The notes beneath the pieces were generated by a model that made no database searches, had not been told where the DNA came from, and saw only the letters and a program-made list of their open reading frames with translations. A stretch of 64,000 nucleotides of DNA from JANPLN01 sp041736155 (lineage in GTDB: Bacteria; Bdellovibrionota; Bdellovibrionia; Bdellovibrionales; JAGQZY01), in the NCBI GenBank assembly GCA_041736155.1, contig JBGSUL010000032.1, positions 1 through 64,000 of the forward strand, written 5' to 3'. Shown here piece by piece: positions 34,537-45,100 of this stretch. Made by a program: the position numbers and the translations under genes. The first letter of the stretch is position 1. Each line of letters opens with the position of its first letter.

Positions 34537-36024
34537 CTAGAGAGAGTAGGACACGGCTGTTTGGACAAACTTAAATAATGGTGCGGAGAATATTCCAAAA
34601 ATAATCATCACCAAAGCCATGACAAGGGCGATCGCTTGCGTCAGATAAGCACTCGACGAAACTGTCATTGTGCCCCCCTCGTGCATATACATCGTGACGA
34701 TGGGGCGAAGGTAAAAATAAACACCAATGGCAGAGCCCACCATAGCCATAACCCCCAGCCAGAAAAACCCTTGATTCATCACTGCGGCGATTAAATAAAA
34801 TTTGCCGAAGAATCCTAACGTGGGAGGAAGTCCTGCGAGGCTTAATAATAAAACAGCCAAAGCAAACGCGGCGAGTGGTGCGCGATACGCAAGGCCCTTA
34901 ATATCATCAATCAATAAAATACTATCGGCTTTGCTCTCCAATGCTGAAACGATGGAGAACGATCCGATGGTCATAAGAACGTAAGTGAGCAGATAAAAAA
35001 GTAAACTCGTTGTTCCTTCTTCAGAGGATACACCAAATCCGGCCGCCACTAAACCCAAGAGGGCATAACCAGAATGCGCTATGCTCGAGTAAGCCAACAT
35101 ACGCTTAATGTTTTCTTGGCGGAGAGCAGCCAAACTACCACCGATAATCGTGAGAACCGCTAACCACTGCAGCACATACACAAGATGAGATTCTTCGACG
35201 GCATCGGTGTATAAAAAGAGTCTTAAGAAGGCAATAAAACAGGCCAGCTTTACTCCCGTGGCCATCAATGTGGTCACTGGCGTCGCGCTCCCTTGATAAA
35301 CATCGGGTGCCCAGGCATGAAACGGCATCAATGAAACTTTAAATGCCATTCCCGCAATCAGCAGTCCCATTCCTAATATAAAAATTTTGCTACTTACAAA
35401 TAGCTCAGCGCTCTTTACACCAATCTCCTGCAACATTACAGTTCCTGTGGATCCGTAAACAAAGGCAATCCCATAAAGAAAAATAGCCGAGCCCACAGCG
35501 CCAAGAACAAAATATTTAAACGCAGCTTCTTTGGAGAGAACTTGTTCTTTACTCAAGGCGATCAAAATATAAATACTCAATGACATTAATTCGATGGCGA
35601 TAAATGTAATCAAAAGATGATTGGCCATGGTGACCAACACCATACCCACCACAGCACTGAGAACGAGAAAAATATGTTCAGAAAACTGATGATCGCGCGT
35701 CGCTTTGTTTTCATAAAGCTGCATCAGCACAAAGCCCGCAATAATATAGAGCACATACGCCGCCCACACGGCGATGCCGTCAACGATGAGCGCGCCAGAG
35801 AACGCTGTGATAAAATTTAATTCAGAAAGACGCCAATAACCACTGACCAAAGAAATATTTAAACCGGCCGCCGCAACCACGCCGACAATCGCCCACACTA
35901 ACGAAACAAACGGCGCCATCTCCCGCCCGCGAAAAGCTTTGACGGAAATTGGAATCAAACTCGCCAAAAACAAAACAATCAGAGGACTAAGGACTAAAAG
36001 ATCGGCGGGATTTACGGGCAACAT
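34537..36024 (-). CDS. nuoN: NADH-quinone oxidoreductase subunit N
   Basis: NuoN is one of three antiporter-like proton-pumping subunits of complex I. The 495-residue protein has about fourteen membrane helices and conserved charged helices: LMSLSIYILIAL, then ALKVSLMPFHAWAPDVYQG-like AFKVSLMPFHAWAPDV, and NIKRMLAYSSIAHSGYALLG. The ATG at 36024 lies one base after the nuoM stop and follows AGGAG; a longer open frame overlapping nuoM is discarded. It is the last nuo gene in the transcript. Confidence 0.95.
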   Translation of the reverse strand: MLPVNPADLLVLSPLIVLFLASLIPISVKAFRGREMAPFVSLVWAIVGVVAAAGLNISLVSGYWRLSELNFITAFSGALIVDGIAVWAAYVLYIIAGFVLMQLYENKATRDHQFSEHIFLVLSAVVGMVLVTMANHLLITFIAIELMSLSIYILIALSKEQVLSKEAAFKYFVLGAVGSAIFLYGIAFVYGSTGTVMLQEIGVKSAELFVSSKIFILGMGLLIAGMAFKVSLMPFHAWAPDVYQGSATPVTTLMATGVKLACFIAFLRLFLYTDAVEESHLVYVLQWLAVLTIIGGSLAALRQENIKRMLAYSSIAHSGYALLGLVAAGFGVSSEEGTTSLLFYLLTYVLMTIGSFSIVSALESKADSILLIDDIKGLAYRAPLAAFALAVLLLSLAGLPPTLGFFGKFYLIAAVMNQGFFWLGVMAMVGSAIGVYFYLRPIVTMYMHEGGTMTVSSSAYLTQAIALVMALVMIIFGIFSAPLFKFVQTAVSYSL

Positions 36025-36025
36025 A

Positions 36026-37567
36026 TTAGTTATTCTCCTGTGCTGGCTCGGTCTCTGAACCGTAAATTTTGAGCTGATAATTGTTTTTATTCTCAATGAA
36101 ATGTCGAATCGACGTTTCGCTGTAGGATAAAAAATGTTGAGGGAAAATCCCCATCCAGAAGATCAGAACAACGATGGGCGAAAGCACCAACTTTTCGCGC
36201 AGGCTCAGATCGAGCATGCCTTTGTGTTTCACAACTGTTTCTCCAGCTTCGCCAAAGAAAACTTTTTTCACCATCCACAACATATAGGCTGCGCCAAGGA
36301 TCACACCCAGAACGGCGACTCCCGCTAAATATTTATTGTAACCATAAGTTCCAAGGAGAACTAAAAACTCTCCCACAAACCCATTGGTCATCGGAACTGC
36401 TATGCTTGAAAAGGTGATGATCAAAAAGAAAATGGCGTAGATAGGCATCGCCTTGGCGAGACCGCCGTATTTAGCAATTTCGCGTGTATGGGTTCTCTCG
36501 TAGATCATACCCACCAAAAGGAATAATCCACCAGTACTCACACCATGCGCAAGCATTTGATAAAGACCACCTGTCACACCAAAACTATTGAGTACAAATA
36601 AACCCACTATCACATAACCCATATGGGAAACTGATGAGTACGCCACCAGTTTTTTTATGTCGACTTGCACCATGGCCACAAGAGCTCCGTAAATTATACC
36701 GATGACACCGACGGCGATAAATAACCATCCCCAGGCCGCTGCCGCTTCAGGAAAAACGGGGAGAACAAAACGTACAAAACCATACGTTCCCATTTTCAAC
36801 ATCACCCCCGCAAGTATAACTGATCCCGCAGTAGGAGCTTGAACGTGCGCATCAGGAAGCCACGTGTGCAATGGAAAGACTGGCACTTTGATAGCAAAGG
36901 CCACTGCAAACGCAAAGAATAACAGCGTTTGTGGTGTAAAAAAGTCGCCCGCAACAAAAGGAATGTTCAGCTGATAAAAATCGAGAACACTGGCGCTATA
37001 GTAACCAAGCTGCGCTTTACATTGCAAAATCATGTAAACAATGGCTGCAAGCATAAAGACTGAACCGGCCATGGTATAAATAAAAAACTTATAGGTGGCA
37101 TAGATTCTGTTTTCGCCACCCCAGATTCCAATCATAAAATACATCGGAACAAGTGAGAGTTCGAAAAACAAATAGAAAAGGACACTGTCGATCGCCAAGA
37201 AAGAACCTATCACCGCCGCTTGCAAAACAAACAAAGCAATGTGAAAGCCTTTGACGTTTTTCTCAATCGCAGTCCAGCTAGCACCGATCACGAGCGGCGT
37301 GAGAAGTGAGGTCAGTAACACCAAAAGAACCGACCAGCCATCGACACCCAAAAAGTACGAAATCCCATAATCCGGAAGCCAATTGGCATACTCCACCAAC
37401 TGAAGATCGGCGCTCCCTTTATCAAATTTATTCAGCAGCAATAAACTTTCCGCAAAAAGGAATAAAGAGCTGAGGAGAGAAAAGCGACGGATCGCTTCGG
37501 CAGAATTTACAAAAAGTAAAACTCCAGCAATCATCAACGGCAGTATAATCAAACTCGTTAAAAACAT
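36026..37567 (-). CDS. nuoM: NADH-quinone oxidoreductase subunit M
   Basis: A 513-residue antiporter-like complex I subunit. Conserved elements include FFELSLVPMYFMIGIWGG (with the channel Glu), AIKVPVFPLHTWLPDAHVQAPTAGSVILAGVMLKMG and KKLVAYSSVSHMGYVIVG. These are diagnostic for NuoM. It sits seven bp after nuoL. It pumps protons as part of the membrane arm; NADH oxidation would need peripheral subunits not present here. Confidence 0.96.
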   Translation of the reverse strand: MFLTSLIILPLMIAGVLLFVNSAEAIRRFSLLSSLFLFAESLLLLNKFDKGSADLQLVEYANWLPDYGISYFLGVDGWSVLLVLLTSLLTPLVIGASWTAIEKNVKGFHIALFVLQAAVIGSFLAIDSVLFYLFFELSLVPMYFMIGIWGGENRIYATYKFFIYTMAGSVFMLAAIVYMILQCKAQLGYYSASVLDFYQLNIPFVAGDFFTPQTLLFFAFAVAFAIKVPVFPLHTWLPDAHVQAPTAGSVILAGVMLKMGTYGFVRFVLPVFPEAAAAWGWLFIAVGVIGIIYGALVAMVQVDIKKLVAYSSVSHMGYVIVGLFVLNSFGVTGGLYQMLAHGVSTGGLFLLVGMIYERTHTREIAKYGGLAKAMPIYAIFFLIITFSSIAVPMTNGFVGEFLVLLGTYGYNKYLAGVAVLGVILGAAYMLWMVKKVFFGEAGETVVKHKGMLDLSLREKLVLSPIVVLIFWMGIFPQHFLSYSETSIRHFIENKNNYQLKIYGSETEPAQENN

Positions 37568-37574
37568 TTCTTCC

Positions 37575-39506
37575 TCACATCATTAAAAGTAAGAGTGTTG
37601 CCACTACGCCCACCAACATCATCAAAGTGTAGGTTTGCAACTGACCCGTTTGTAGGGATCGTAAGCCTTCGCCAGCGCTGCGAATAAAATCTGTCAGTTT
37701 ATATGTGGCGAGATCCACCAAGCCAATATCCACCTTCACCCATAAAAGGCGCGACGCCTTGACGAGGGGCTGTATAAGCACTGCTTGATAAATTTCATCG
37801 ACATAATATTTGTTGGCGATGAGCTCATGAAGGGGGCGAAGCTTTTCGGACAAGGCCTTCGCCACCGATGGCTTCGTCGCATACATATAGTAGGCAATTC
37901 CCGCGGAAACAGTGGCGAGGAGAATAGTGATCACCATGAGCAGCATTTCAAGAGAAAGTGATCCGTGTTCCAATCCTGGAATTGGGCGAATCACCGGCTC
38001 TAACCAATGCTCTAAAATGTTTGATGGGTGTCCTGGCAAAAATGTGGCGAGTCCGTGAGGAACTCCCAACCATCCTGCAAAAACAGAAAGCACTGCAAGT
38101 ACGACCAGTGGAATATACATGGTCGCTGGCGCTTCGTGAGGATGAATGTCTTTAGGCACGCGCGAAGCACCCCAAAAAGTCATCGCCATTAAACGTGTCA
38201 TGTAAAAGGCGGTACACGTTGCGGTGATCAATGCCACAAACCACAGTGCGGGACTGCCCAGCGGACTGTGAAACGACATCCATAAAATTTCATCTTTACT
38301 AAAAAATCCCGAGAAGAAGGGTGCGCCAATAATCGCCAACCACCCGCAAACAAAAGTCCAATGCGTGACAGGAAGATATTTTTTCAGTCCCCCCATTTTA
38401 CGCATGTCTTGTTCTTCGTGCATGGCATGGATCACGCTACCCGAACCCAAAAACATGAGCGCTTTAAAAAAAGCGTGAGTCATCAAATGGAAAAAGCCGG
38501 CGCCGAACGCGCCCACACCCACGGCGAGAAACATGTAGCCCAGTTGCGAAACTGTGGAGTACGCGAGAACTTTTTTAATATCATTTTGTGCAATACCAAT
38601 CGTTGCCGCAAACAAAGCTGTGGCTGCACCAACAATGGCCACCACGGCCATGGCGTTGGGAGCTAAGAGAAACAACGGATTTAGACGGATGATCATGTAG
38701 ACACCCGCCGTCACCATGGTCGCCGCGTGGATCAAAGCAGAAACAGGTGTTGGGCCCGCCATCGCATCAGGAAGCCAAACATACAGTGGAATTTGCGCTG
38801 ATTTTCCCATGGCTCCAATAAAAAGAAATAAACACGCCAAAGTCATCGCGCCCGTCCATGCCATTTCGGTGGTCGCTGGCAAGGCCGTGATCAGCTGTGC
38901 AAAATCTATTGTTCCAAAGGTAAAAAACAACGTGAAAATCCCTAAAAGAAAACCCGCATCACCAATACGATTGGTAATAAATGCTTTCATCCCCGCTGCG
39001 GCTTTTTCTTTATCAGAAAACCAGAAGCCGATCAGGAGATACGAACAGAGCCCTACGCCTTCCCAACCAACAAACATGAGGACGAGGTTGGCTCCCAGTA
39101 CAAGAAGTAACATGTTAAAAACAAAAAAATTGAGATAGCTAAAATATTTGGAAGGTCGCTCGTCGTGCGACATATAACCGATACTGAACAAATGAATCAG
39201 CGATCCGACACCGGTTATGATCATCACCATCAAAATCGAAAGCGGATCGATCACAAAAGCGACCGGAATTTCTAATCCCCCTAAAGACAACCACTGAAAG
39301 TATTCAACGCGTATGTGTCGTTGGTCGGGTGCAAAATTTAAAAGTTGCGTAAAAAAGGCCAACGCCGAAGCAAAAGAAACTGCCACTGCGGATGTGGCCA
39401 CAGCTCCTGCCAAAATTCCGTTGTGACTGCGAAAGCGCAATCCATTAAAAAGAAATCCGGCCACCGGCGCTAACAATAATATGGCTAATAGAACTTGATT
39501 CGACAT
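37575..39506 (-). CDS. nuoL: NADH-quinone oxidoreductase subunit L
   Basis: The distal proton-pumping subunit of complex I, 643 residues. Signature stretches are FVGWEGVGLCSYLLIGFW (about 145-162), GKSAQIPLYVWLPDAMAGPTPVSALIHAATMVTAGVYMI and DIKKVLAYSTVSQLGYMFLAVG. The extended C-terminal part (about 490-643) contains the lateral helix and final membrane helix typical of NuoL. Six bp separate it from nuoK. Confidence 0.97.
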   Translation of the reverse strand: MSNQVLLAILLLAPVAGFLFNGLRFRSHNGILAGAVATSAVAVSFASALAFFTQLLNFAPDQRHIRVEYFQWLSLGGLEIPVAFVIDPLSILMVMIITGVGSLIHLFSIGYMSHDERPSKYFSYLNFFVFNMLLLVLGANLVLMFVGWEGVGLCSYLLIGFWFSDKEKAAAGMKAFITNRIGDAGFLLGIFTLFFTFGTIDFAQLITALPATTEMAWTGAMTLACLFLFIGAMGKSAQIPLYVWLPDAMAGPTPVSALIHAATMVTAGVYMIIRLNPLFLLAPNAMAVVAIVGAATALFAATIGIAQNDIKKVLAYSTVSQLGYMFLAVGVGAFGAGFFHLMTHAFFKALMFLGSGSVIHAMHEEQDMRKMGGLKKYLPVTHWTFVCGWLAIIGAPFFSGFFSKDEILWMSFHSPLGSPALWFVALITATCTAFYMTRLMAMTFWGASRVPKDIHPHEAPATMYIPLVVLAVLSVFAGWLGVPHGLATFLPGHPSNILEHWLEPVIRPIPGLEHGSLSLEMLLMVITILLATVSAGIAYYMYATKPSVAKALSEKLRPLHELIANKYYVDEIYQAVLIQPLVKASRLLWVKVDIGLVDLATYKLTDFIRSAGEGLRSLQTGQLQTYTLMMLVGVVATLLLLMM

Positions 39507-39512
39507 TAAAAC

Positions 39513-39830
39513 CTACCCACGCAAGTGCTCAAAAAAGCTGATGTTCAATTCTTTGAACTTTTTAAATAACATCACCGCCAAAGCAAGACCGATACTCGCC
39601 TCTGCGGCTGCGATCGCCATCACAAAAAGGACAATCACCTGACCCTCTAAATTCTGTTGAAAATAAGAAAAGGTCACAAAAGAAAGATTCACAGCATTTA
39701 ACATCAACTCAATGGACATGAGCATAACTATCATATTTCGGCGCAAGAGAATGCCGGTCAATCCCAGGCAAAATAAAATAGCCGATACAATTAAGTAGTG
39801 TTCCTGACCGATCATCAGACTAGCGCTCAT
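39513..39830 (-). CDS. nuoK: NADH-quinone oxidoreductase subunit K
   Basis: A 105-residue subunit with three membrane helices. GILLRRNMIVMLMSIELMLNAVNLSFVTFS carries the conserved membrane glutamate (in SIELMLN), and AAAEASIGLALAVMLFK the second. It overlaps the nuoJ stop by 11 bp, so translation is coupled. Confidence 0.96.
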   Translation of the reverse strand: MSASLMIGQEHYLIVSAILFCLGLTGILLRRNMIVMLMSIELMLNAVNLSFVTFSYFQQNLEGQVIVLFVMAIAAAEASIGLALAVMLFKKFKELNISFFEHLRG

Positions 39831-40332
39831 GTGTTCCTCCTCGGATACGCGTCAGAGCCACAATCCCTACGGGAATGACCAACAACATAATCCCCAAAAG
39901 TTCAAAGGCGAGAACGTACTTTGTAAATAACAATCGTGCGATATCCACCACTTCTGTAGCCTGCTGAGCCACGAGAATTTTGGTCGACATGGGCGTGCGC
40001 AAAATAATCGATGTGAGAAGTCCGGCGAAAACCCCGACGGTGAGACCTTTAAAAAGCGCAGAAATATTTCCACCACTAAACTTCTCTTCATCTTTATTGA
40101 TGTCGATCAACATCATCACAAGAACAAACAAGACCATGACGGCACCGGCGTAGACCATGATTTGCACGGCTCCGATAAACGGTGCTTGTAACAAAAAGAA
40201 TAATCCCGCTATGCCCAACATCGATAATACCAAGTAAAGGGCGCTCATCAGAGGATTTTCATTCATCACAACACCGACCGCCGTTAAAACAGTGACCGCT
40301 GCTAAAAAATAAAAAAGAATAATTTCAGCCAT
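39820..40332 (-). CDS. nuoJ: NADH-quinone oxidoreductase subunit J
   Basis: A 170-residue subunit with five membrane helices, including the FIGAVQIMVYAGAVMVLFVLVMML segment that forms the pi-bulge helix implicated in coupling. The start at 40332 overlaps the nuoH stop by one base (TAATG). A longer frame reaching 40416 lies inside nuoH and is not used. In most operons nuoI sits between nuoH and nuoJ; here there is no room for it. Confidence 0.95.
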   Translation of the reverse strand: MAEIILFYFLAAVTVLTAVGVVMNENPLMSALYLVLSMLGIAGLFFLLQAPFIGAVQIMVYAGAVMVLFVLVMMLIDINKDEEKFSGGNISALFKGLTVGVFAGLLTSIILRTPMSTKILVAQQATEVVDIARLLFTKYVLAFELLGIMLLVIPVGIVALTRIRGGTHER

Positions 40333-41492
40333 TACAACACTCCTCCGCCACCTACCAGAATTAAAAAGGCGGTGATTAAGACGTTCGCTAAGGCCCATGG
40401 CAACATTGTTTTCCAACCCAAATCCATGAGTTGATCATAACGAAAGCGCGGCAAAGTCCAACGAACCCAAATAAAAACCCATAGGAAAAAAAGAACTTTC
40501 AGGAGGAACACTAGGAACAGCGCCATGGCCGCCATCACATTCCCCATATTATAAGAAGTAAACGCCCCGCGCACCGCTGTCGTCAGCGAGTCCGATAGGT
40601 GAAATGGTAATTCATAACCACCAAAATAAAATGTCGTCATCACCGCCGAGGCCACCATCATGTGACCGTATTCCCCGATATAGAACATCAGCATTTTAAG
40701 ACCACCGTACTCTGTGTGGTATCCCGCCACCAATTCGCCTTCGGCTTCGGGTAAGTCAAACGGTAGACGATTTGTCTCGGCAAAAGCGGCTGTGGCAAAT
40801 AACAAAAATCCCAACGGTTGATAAAAAATTCCCCAGTTTGGCAAAAAGGGAACTACCAATTCACGACCGAAAAAATAAAAATGCAGTGGACCTTTTTGTA
40901 ACTCAATCATTTGTGAAAAATTGAGCGTTTGATAAAGCATCAGCAAGCCCACCAAAGAAAGACCCATAGCTAGCTCATAACTGACCATCTGTGCACTGGC
41001 GCGAAGAGCGCCAAATAACGAATACTTATTATTAGAACCCCAACCTGCGAGCAAAAGCGCATAAGCTCCCAAAGATGAAATCGCTAAAATAAAAAGAATG
41101 CCGATGTTGAGATCATAGCTTTGGAATTTGAATGTATAGGGTCCCCAATGACTACCGAACATATCAAATGGTTGAATTTCAATAGGCATTGAGAGCGGGA
41201 TTCCGCCAAAGGCAATGGCTCCCGGAACAAGCGCCAGTACTGGAGCTGCATAATAAAGAAGGGCGTGACTGCTCGGTGGCACAAATTCTTCTTTAAACAA
41301 AAATTTAACTGCATCCGCGAGAAGTTGTGTCAGCCCCAATGGTCCGACCCGATTGGGGCCAAAACGATTTTGAATAAACGCTGAGCCACGTCTCTCTACC
41401 CAAACAAGAATGGGCACAAGCTGCACCATCAGCAAAAAAATCAGGAGCATCTTAACAACGTTTACCGTAATTTCAAAAACATCCGATCCCAT
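40332..41492 (-). CDS. nuoH: NADH-quinone oxidoreductase subunit H
   Basis: The subunit that holds most of the quinone-binding chamber, 386 residues and about eight helices. Conserved segments: VWVERRGSAFIQNRFGPNRVGPLGLTQLLADAVKFL (about 31-66), then FAETNRLPFDLPEAEGELVAGYHTEYGG, and FLWVFIWVRWTLPRFRYDQLM. All are strongly diagnostic. It follows nuoA directly with one base between. Confidence 0.97.
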   Translation of the reverse strand: MGSDVFEITVNVVKMLLIFLLMVQLVPILVWVERRGSAFIQNRFGPNRVGPLGLTQLLADAVKFLFKEEFVPPSSHALLYYAAPVLALVPGAIAFGGIPLSMPIEIQPFDMFGSHWGPYTFKFQSYDLNIGILFILAISSLGAYALLLAGWGSNNKYSLFGALRASAQMVSYELAMGLSLVGLLMLYQTLNFSQMIELQKGPLHFYFFGRELVVPFLPNWGIFYQPLGFLLFATAAFAETNRLPFDLPEAEGELVAGYHTEYGGLKMLMFYIGEYGHMMVASAVMTTFYFGGYELPFHLSDSLTTAVRGAFTSYNMGNVMAAMALFLVFLLKVLFFLWVFIWVRWTLPRFRYDQLMDLGWKTMLPWALANVLITAFLILVGGGGVL

Positions 41493-41493
41493 C

Positions 41494-41859
41494 TTAATCC
41501 CACTCCAAAGCTTTCGCTTTAATTTCCCACATCAATCCAAAAACGAAGAGGCCGATAAAAACAAAAAGTTCCCAAAATAAAAAAGCGCCCTGTCCTTTGT
41601 CGACAAATTCGCGATAGACCACCGCCCATGGGTACAAAAAAAGAATTTCTATATCGAACATAATGAACAGAATGGCGGTGAGATAAAAACGAATGGATAC
41701 GTTGGTTTTTTTATTTTCTTGCCCTGGCAAACCACACTCATAGGGCATATATTTTGCGGCCGTTTTTTTCTTTTTAGGACCGACAAGCGATGCCCCATAC
41801 ACCAATAAGGTGCCAAAAGTTGCGACAATGAGAGCGAGCACAAGCACTGGTAAAATCAT
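41494..41859 (-). CDS. nuoA: NADH-quinone oxidoreductase subunit A
   Basis: A 121-residue subunit with three helices. The family motif YECGLPG (about 39-45) and FDIEILFLYPWA are present. The ATG at 41859 is preceded by AGAGGAAC, and a longer open frame upstream is not homologous. It opens the operon; the next gene is nuoH, so nuoB to nuoG are missing from their usual place. Confidence 0.95.
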   Translation of the reverse strand: MILPVLVLALIVATFGTLLVYGASLVGPKKKKTAAKYMPYECGLPGQENKKTNVSIRFYLTAILFIMFDIEILFLYPWAVVYREFVDKGQGAFLFWELFVFIGLFVFGLMWEIKAKALEWD

Positions 41860-41899
41860 CCGATGTTCCTCTTGTTTGCTGTTTCTCGTGCTTCGACAA

Positions 41900-41927
41900 T
41901 TTGAAACACGCGGACACGCTTTATAAT
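41900..41927. promoter_or_regulatory. Overlapping divergent promoters for nuo and mfd
   Basis: On the plus strand an exact TATAAT (41922-41927) follows TTTGAA (41900-41905) after 16 bases, facing mfd with a leader of about 185 bases. On the minus strand TATAAA (41920-41925) faces nuoA. The two -10 elements overlap, so the promoters may compete. Confidence 0.45.
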
Positions 41928-42119
41928 GTAAGACCAATCTAATTAACTATAGGAAGTTGCTACAAATTTCGAGCTCTTTTTCTATTCACAACCTTCATGA
42001 TTGGCTGCGTAACAAACGCTTCAAAGGACGCTCTTTTCCGAGCGTATTTTGCAACTCTCTTTTCCACCCTCTCTTTTGCCACTGTCTTATTGTGCGAACT
42101 TGTGAGAAACGTGAGGCTC

Positions 42120-45100
42120 ATGGCTTTTTTAAATTTTGATTCGACTCTGCAACAAAACCTAGGGGCCCAACCCTTACGAGTTATCTCCTCTGATCCCCAT
42201 GTGAGTGCGGCACTTCTTTTGGGTCAATCTTTAAGTGCGCAAAAATCCTCTCATAATCTTGTTATTACTAAAGATTTAGGCTCTGCCCAAAAATTGATCT
42301 CCTATTTGGATCTTTTTGGAAGTTTTTTGAATCTACGACCCGCTCCGGTTTTTTTGTTACCGCCCCACGATATTTCTCCGTATTCTGGTCTCTACAGTTC
42401 ACGCCCTGCCATGCTGCAGCGTTTGCGCTGGTTGTATTATGCTTCTATGCCACCGCCCGGAGCTATCTTCATTGCTCCCCTGAAAGCGCTGGCGCAGTTT
42501 ACTCTGTCGCAAGATCTTCTTCTTAATTCTGCTCAGTTTTTTAAAAAGGGTGACTCGCTGCCTGAAAATTGGGCTTTTTATTTATCCACCTTAGGCTACA
42601 AAAGTGTACCCGTGGTCGAAGATGCCGGCACTTTTGCTTTGCGTGGGGGAATTCTCGATATTTTTTCCCCTGCCCATGACTTACCTTTGCGGGTCGAACT
42701 TTTTGGGGATCAGATCGAATCCTTGCGATGGTTTCATCCACAAACACAAACTTCCATCGAAGAAGCCACAGAGTTTACCCTTCTTCCAGCACACGAAATT
42801 CTTTTTTCCGAAGATCGCATCTTGCGCTGCTGCCAAAAATTGAGCGAGCGCGAAAGCGAAACTGATATCACGTCTCTTCAATCACAAATTCGCAATCAAA
42901 CATATTTTGACGGCATTGAGTATTTGGCACCACTTTTTTACAAAGAAAAAACTTTTGCTATCGATTATCTTCCACCAAACACCGTCGTCTGGTCCCCCGA
43001 TGCCATTGCCGCTGATGCCCAATGGACTACCGACTTTCACCATCTTCGTGAAGAGTATCAGCAGTACAAAACCCATATTCCCACGCCCGATGAACTTTAC
43101 TGCTCTCCCGAAGCTTTACAGCAAAAACTTCCAACAAAAAATAAAATTGAATTTGAAATTCTCGACACGGCCGACGGCGATCCTCGTCACGTTTTAGAAT
43201 TCTCCTCGCGAAATATTCCACCCGCCAAGACCAACACCTTTAACGAAAAGGTGGATTTTCTTATTCAAAAAGTTGAGGAATGGAAAAACAGCCGCGCCAC
43301 GGTCTTTTTGTGTGGCAACTCCGAAACACAATTTAAAAGACTCGAATTGGCTTTCCAAGAGCATCAGCTTTCCCTGAAATGGATCGATCACAAATCAGAT
43401 CTTTCGACTTTGCGTGAAACACAAAATAAAAACACAGTTTACTTTTTACACCACACTTTTGACACGAGTTTTCAGTCCCTGAACGAAGCTTTAGTTTTTG
43501 TCGGCGTTGAACACTTTTTAAAAAAGAGCGAGGCGCGCAGCAGCTCCGTCAAAGCCACAATGGATCAAGCCGAAGCTTTGAGTTTTTCCGAACTCCGCGA
43601 AGGCGATCCCATTGTTCACAATCAGCACGGCGTGGCGCTTTACATGGGTTTGCGGGTCATGAATATCAGTGGAGTCGAGGCAGAATTTCTTGAATTAAAA
43701 TTTAAAGATAATGATAAACTTTTTTTACCGATTTATCGCCTCAGCCAAGTTCATAAATATTCCGGGGCGGGAAACCATCATATTCTCGATAAATTGGGTG
43801 GCAAACAGTGGGAAAAAACCAAAGCCAAAGTACAGACTCGCCTTCGTGAGGTAGCAAATGAGCTGGTGCAGCTTTATGCCAAAAGGCGAACCCTCACGCG
43901 CCCAGCATATGAAGTGCAAACTTCGGAGATGCAACAGTTCGAAGACGCCTTTCCCTATGAAGAAACCGCGGATCAACTTCGTGCGCACGAAGATATTAAA
44001 AAGGATTTATCCAACGAACGCCCCATGGATCGTTTGATCTGTGGAGATGTTGGTTTTGGCAAAACTGAAGTGGCCATGCGCGCCGCCTTTCTTGTGGCTT
44101 CTCAGCGCCGGCAAGTGGCTATTTTAGCTCCGACAACCATTCTGACATTTCAGCATATGGAAACTTTCAAAAAGCGCTTCTCAGGTTGGCCACTGAAGAT
44201 CGCTGTTCTCAATCGTTTCATCAGTACGACCGACGTGCAAAAAATTCTTAAGGAAGTCAAAGAGGGCGCGGTGGATATTCTGATCGGCACCCATCGTCTT
44301 TTGAGTAGTGATGTTCAGTTTACCAATCTGGGCCTACTCGTCATTGATGAAGAACAAAAATTCGGTGTAAAACACAAAGAAAAAATTCGTTACATGAAAA
44401 ACACCGTGGACACTCTCTCGATGTCGGCGACACCTATTCCGCGCACACTCAACATGAGTCTACTTGGTTTACGCGATCTCAGTCTTATTAATACTCCACC
44501 ACATGATCGGTTGCCCACCCGTACTTTTGTTTCGAAATTTGACATGAGTGTGATTCGAAAAAATGTTCTCTCTGAAATCAAGCGAGGCGGCCAAGTCTTT
44601 TTTCTGCACAATCGGGTACAAAGTATTTATGCTTTGGCCGACGAACTCCGCGAAAATCTTCCCGGGGTGCGTATGGCTGTGGCCCATGGGCAAATGGAAG
44701 AACACGAGTTGGAAAAAGCCATTATTGCTTTTTTTAATAAAGAAATCGATATGCTCGTGTGCACAACGATCATCGAATCGGGGATGGACATCCCCAATGC
44801 CAACACCATGTTCGTCGACCAAGCGCAAGCCTTGGGGCTCAGTCAACTTTATCAGTTGCGCGGTCGCGTGGGGCGCGGCAAACAGCGGGCCTTCTGCTAT
44901 TTACTGATTCCGCGCAGTGGAACGTTGGATGACATTGCCAAAGAACGCTTACGCATTCTTCAACAAAATTCGGCCTTGGGGAGCGGAATCCAAATTGCGC
45001 AATATGATCTCGAACTTCGCGGCGCTGGCACTCTGCTCGGCGAAGAGCAGTCTGGATCTGTGGACGCTGTCGGCTATGAGCTTTATATGGATCTTCTCGA

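Noticed and set aside
40333..40416. Longer nuoJ start inside nuoH
   Set aside because: The extra residues are basic and non-membrane; the ATG at 40332 overlaps the nuoH stop in the usual coupled way.
41997..42119. Upstream Mfd start or a leader peptide
   Set aside because: No ribosome binding site and no similarity to Mfd; the ATG at 42120 has GAGG in place.
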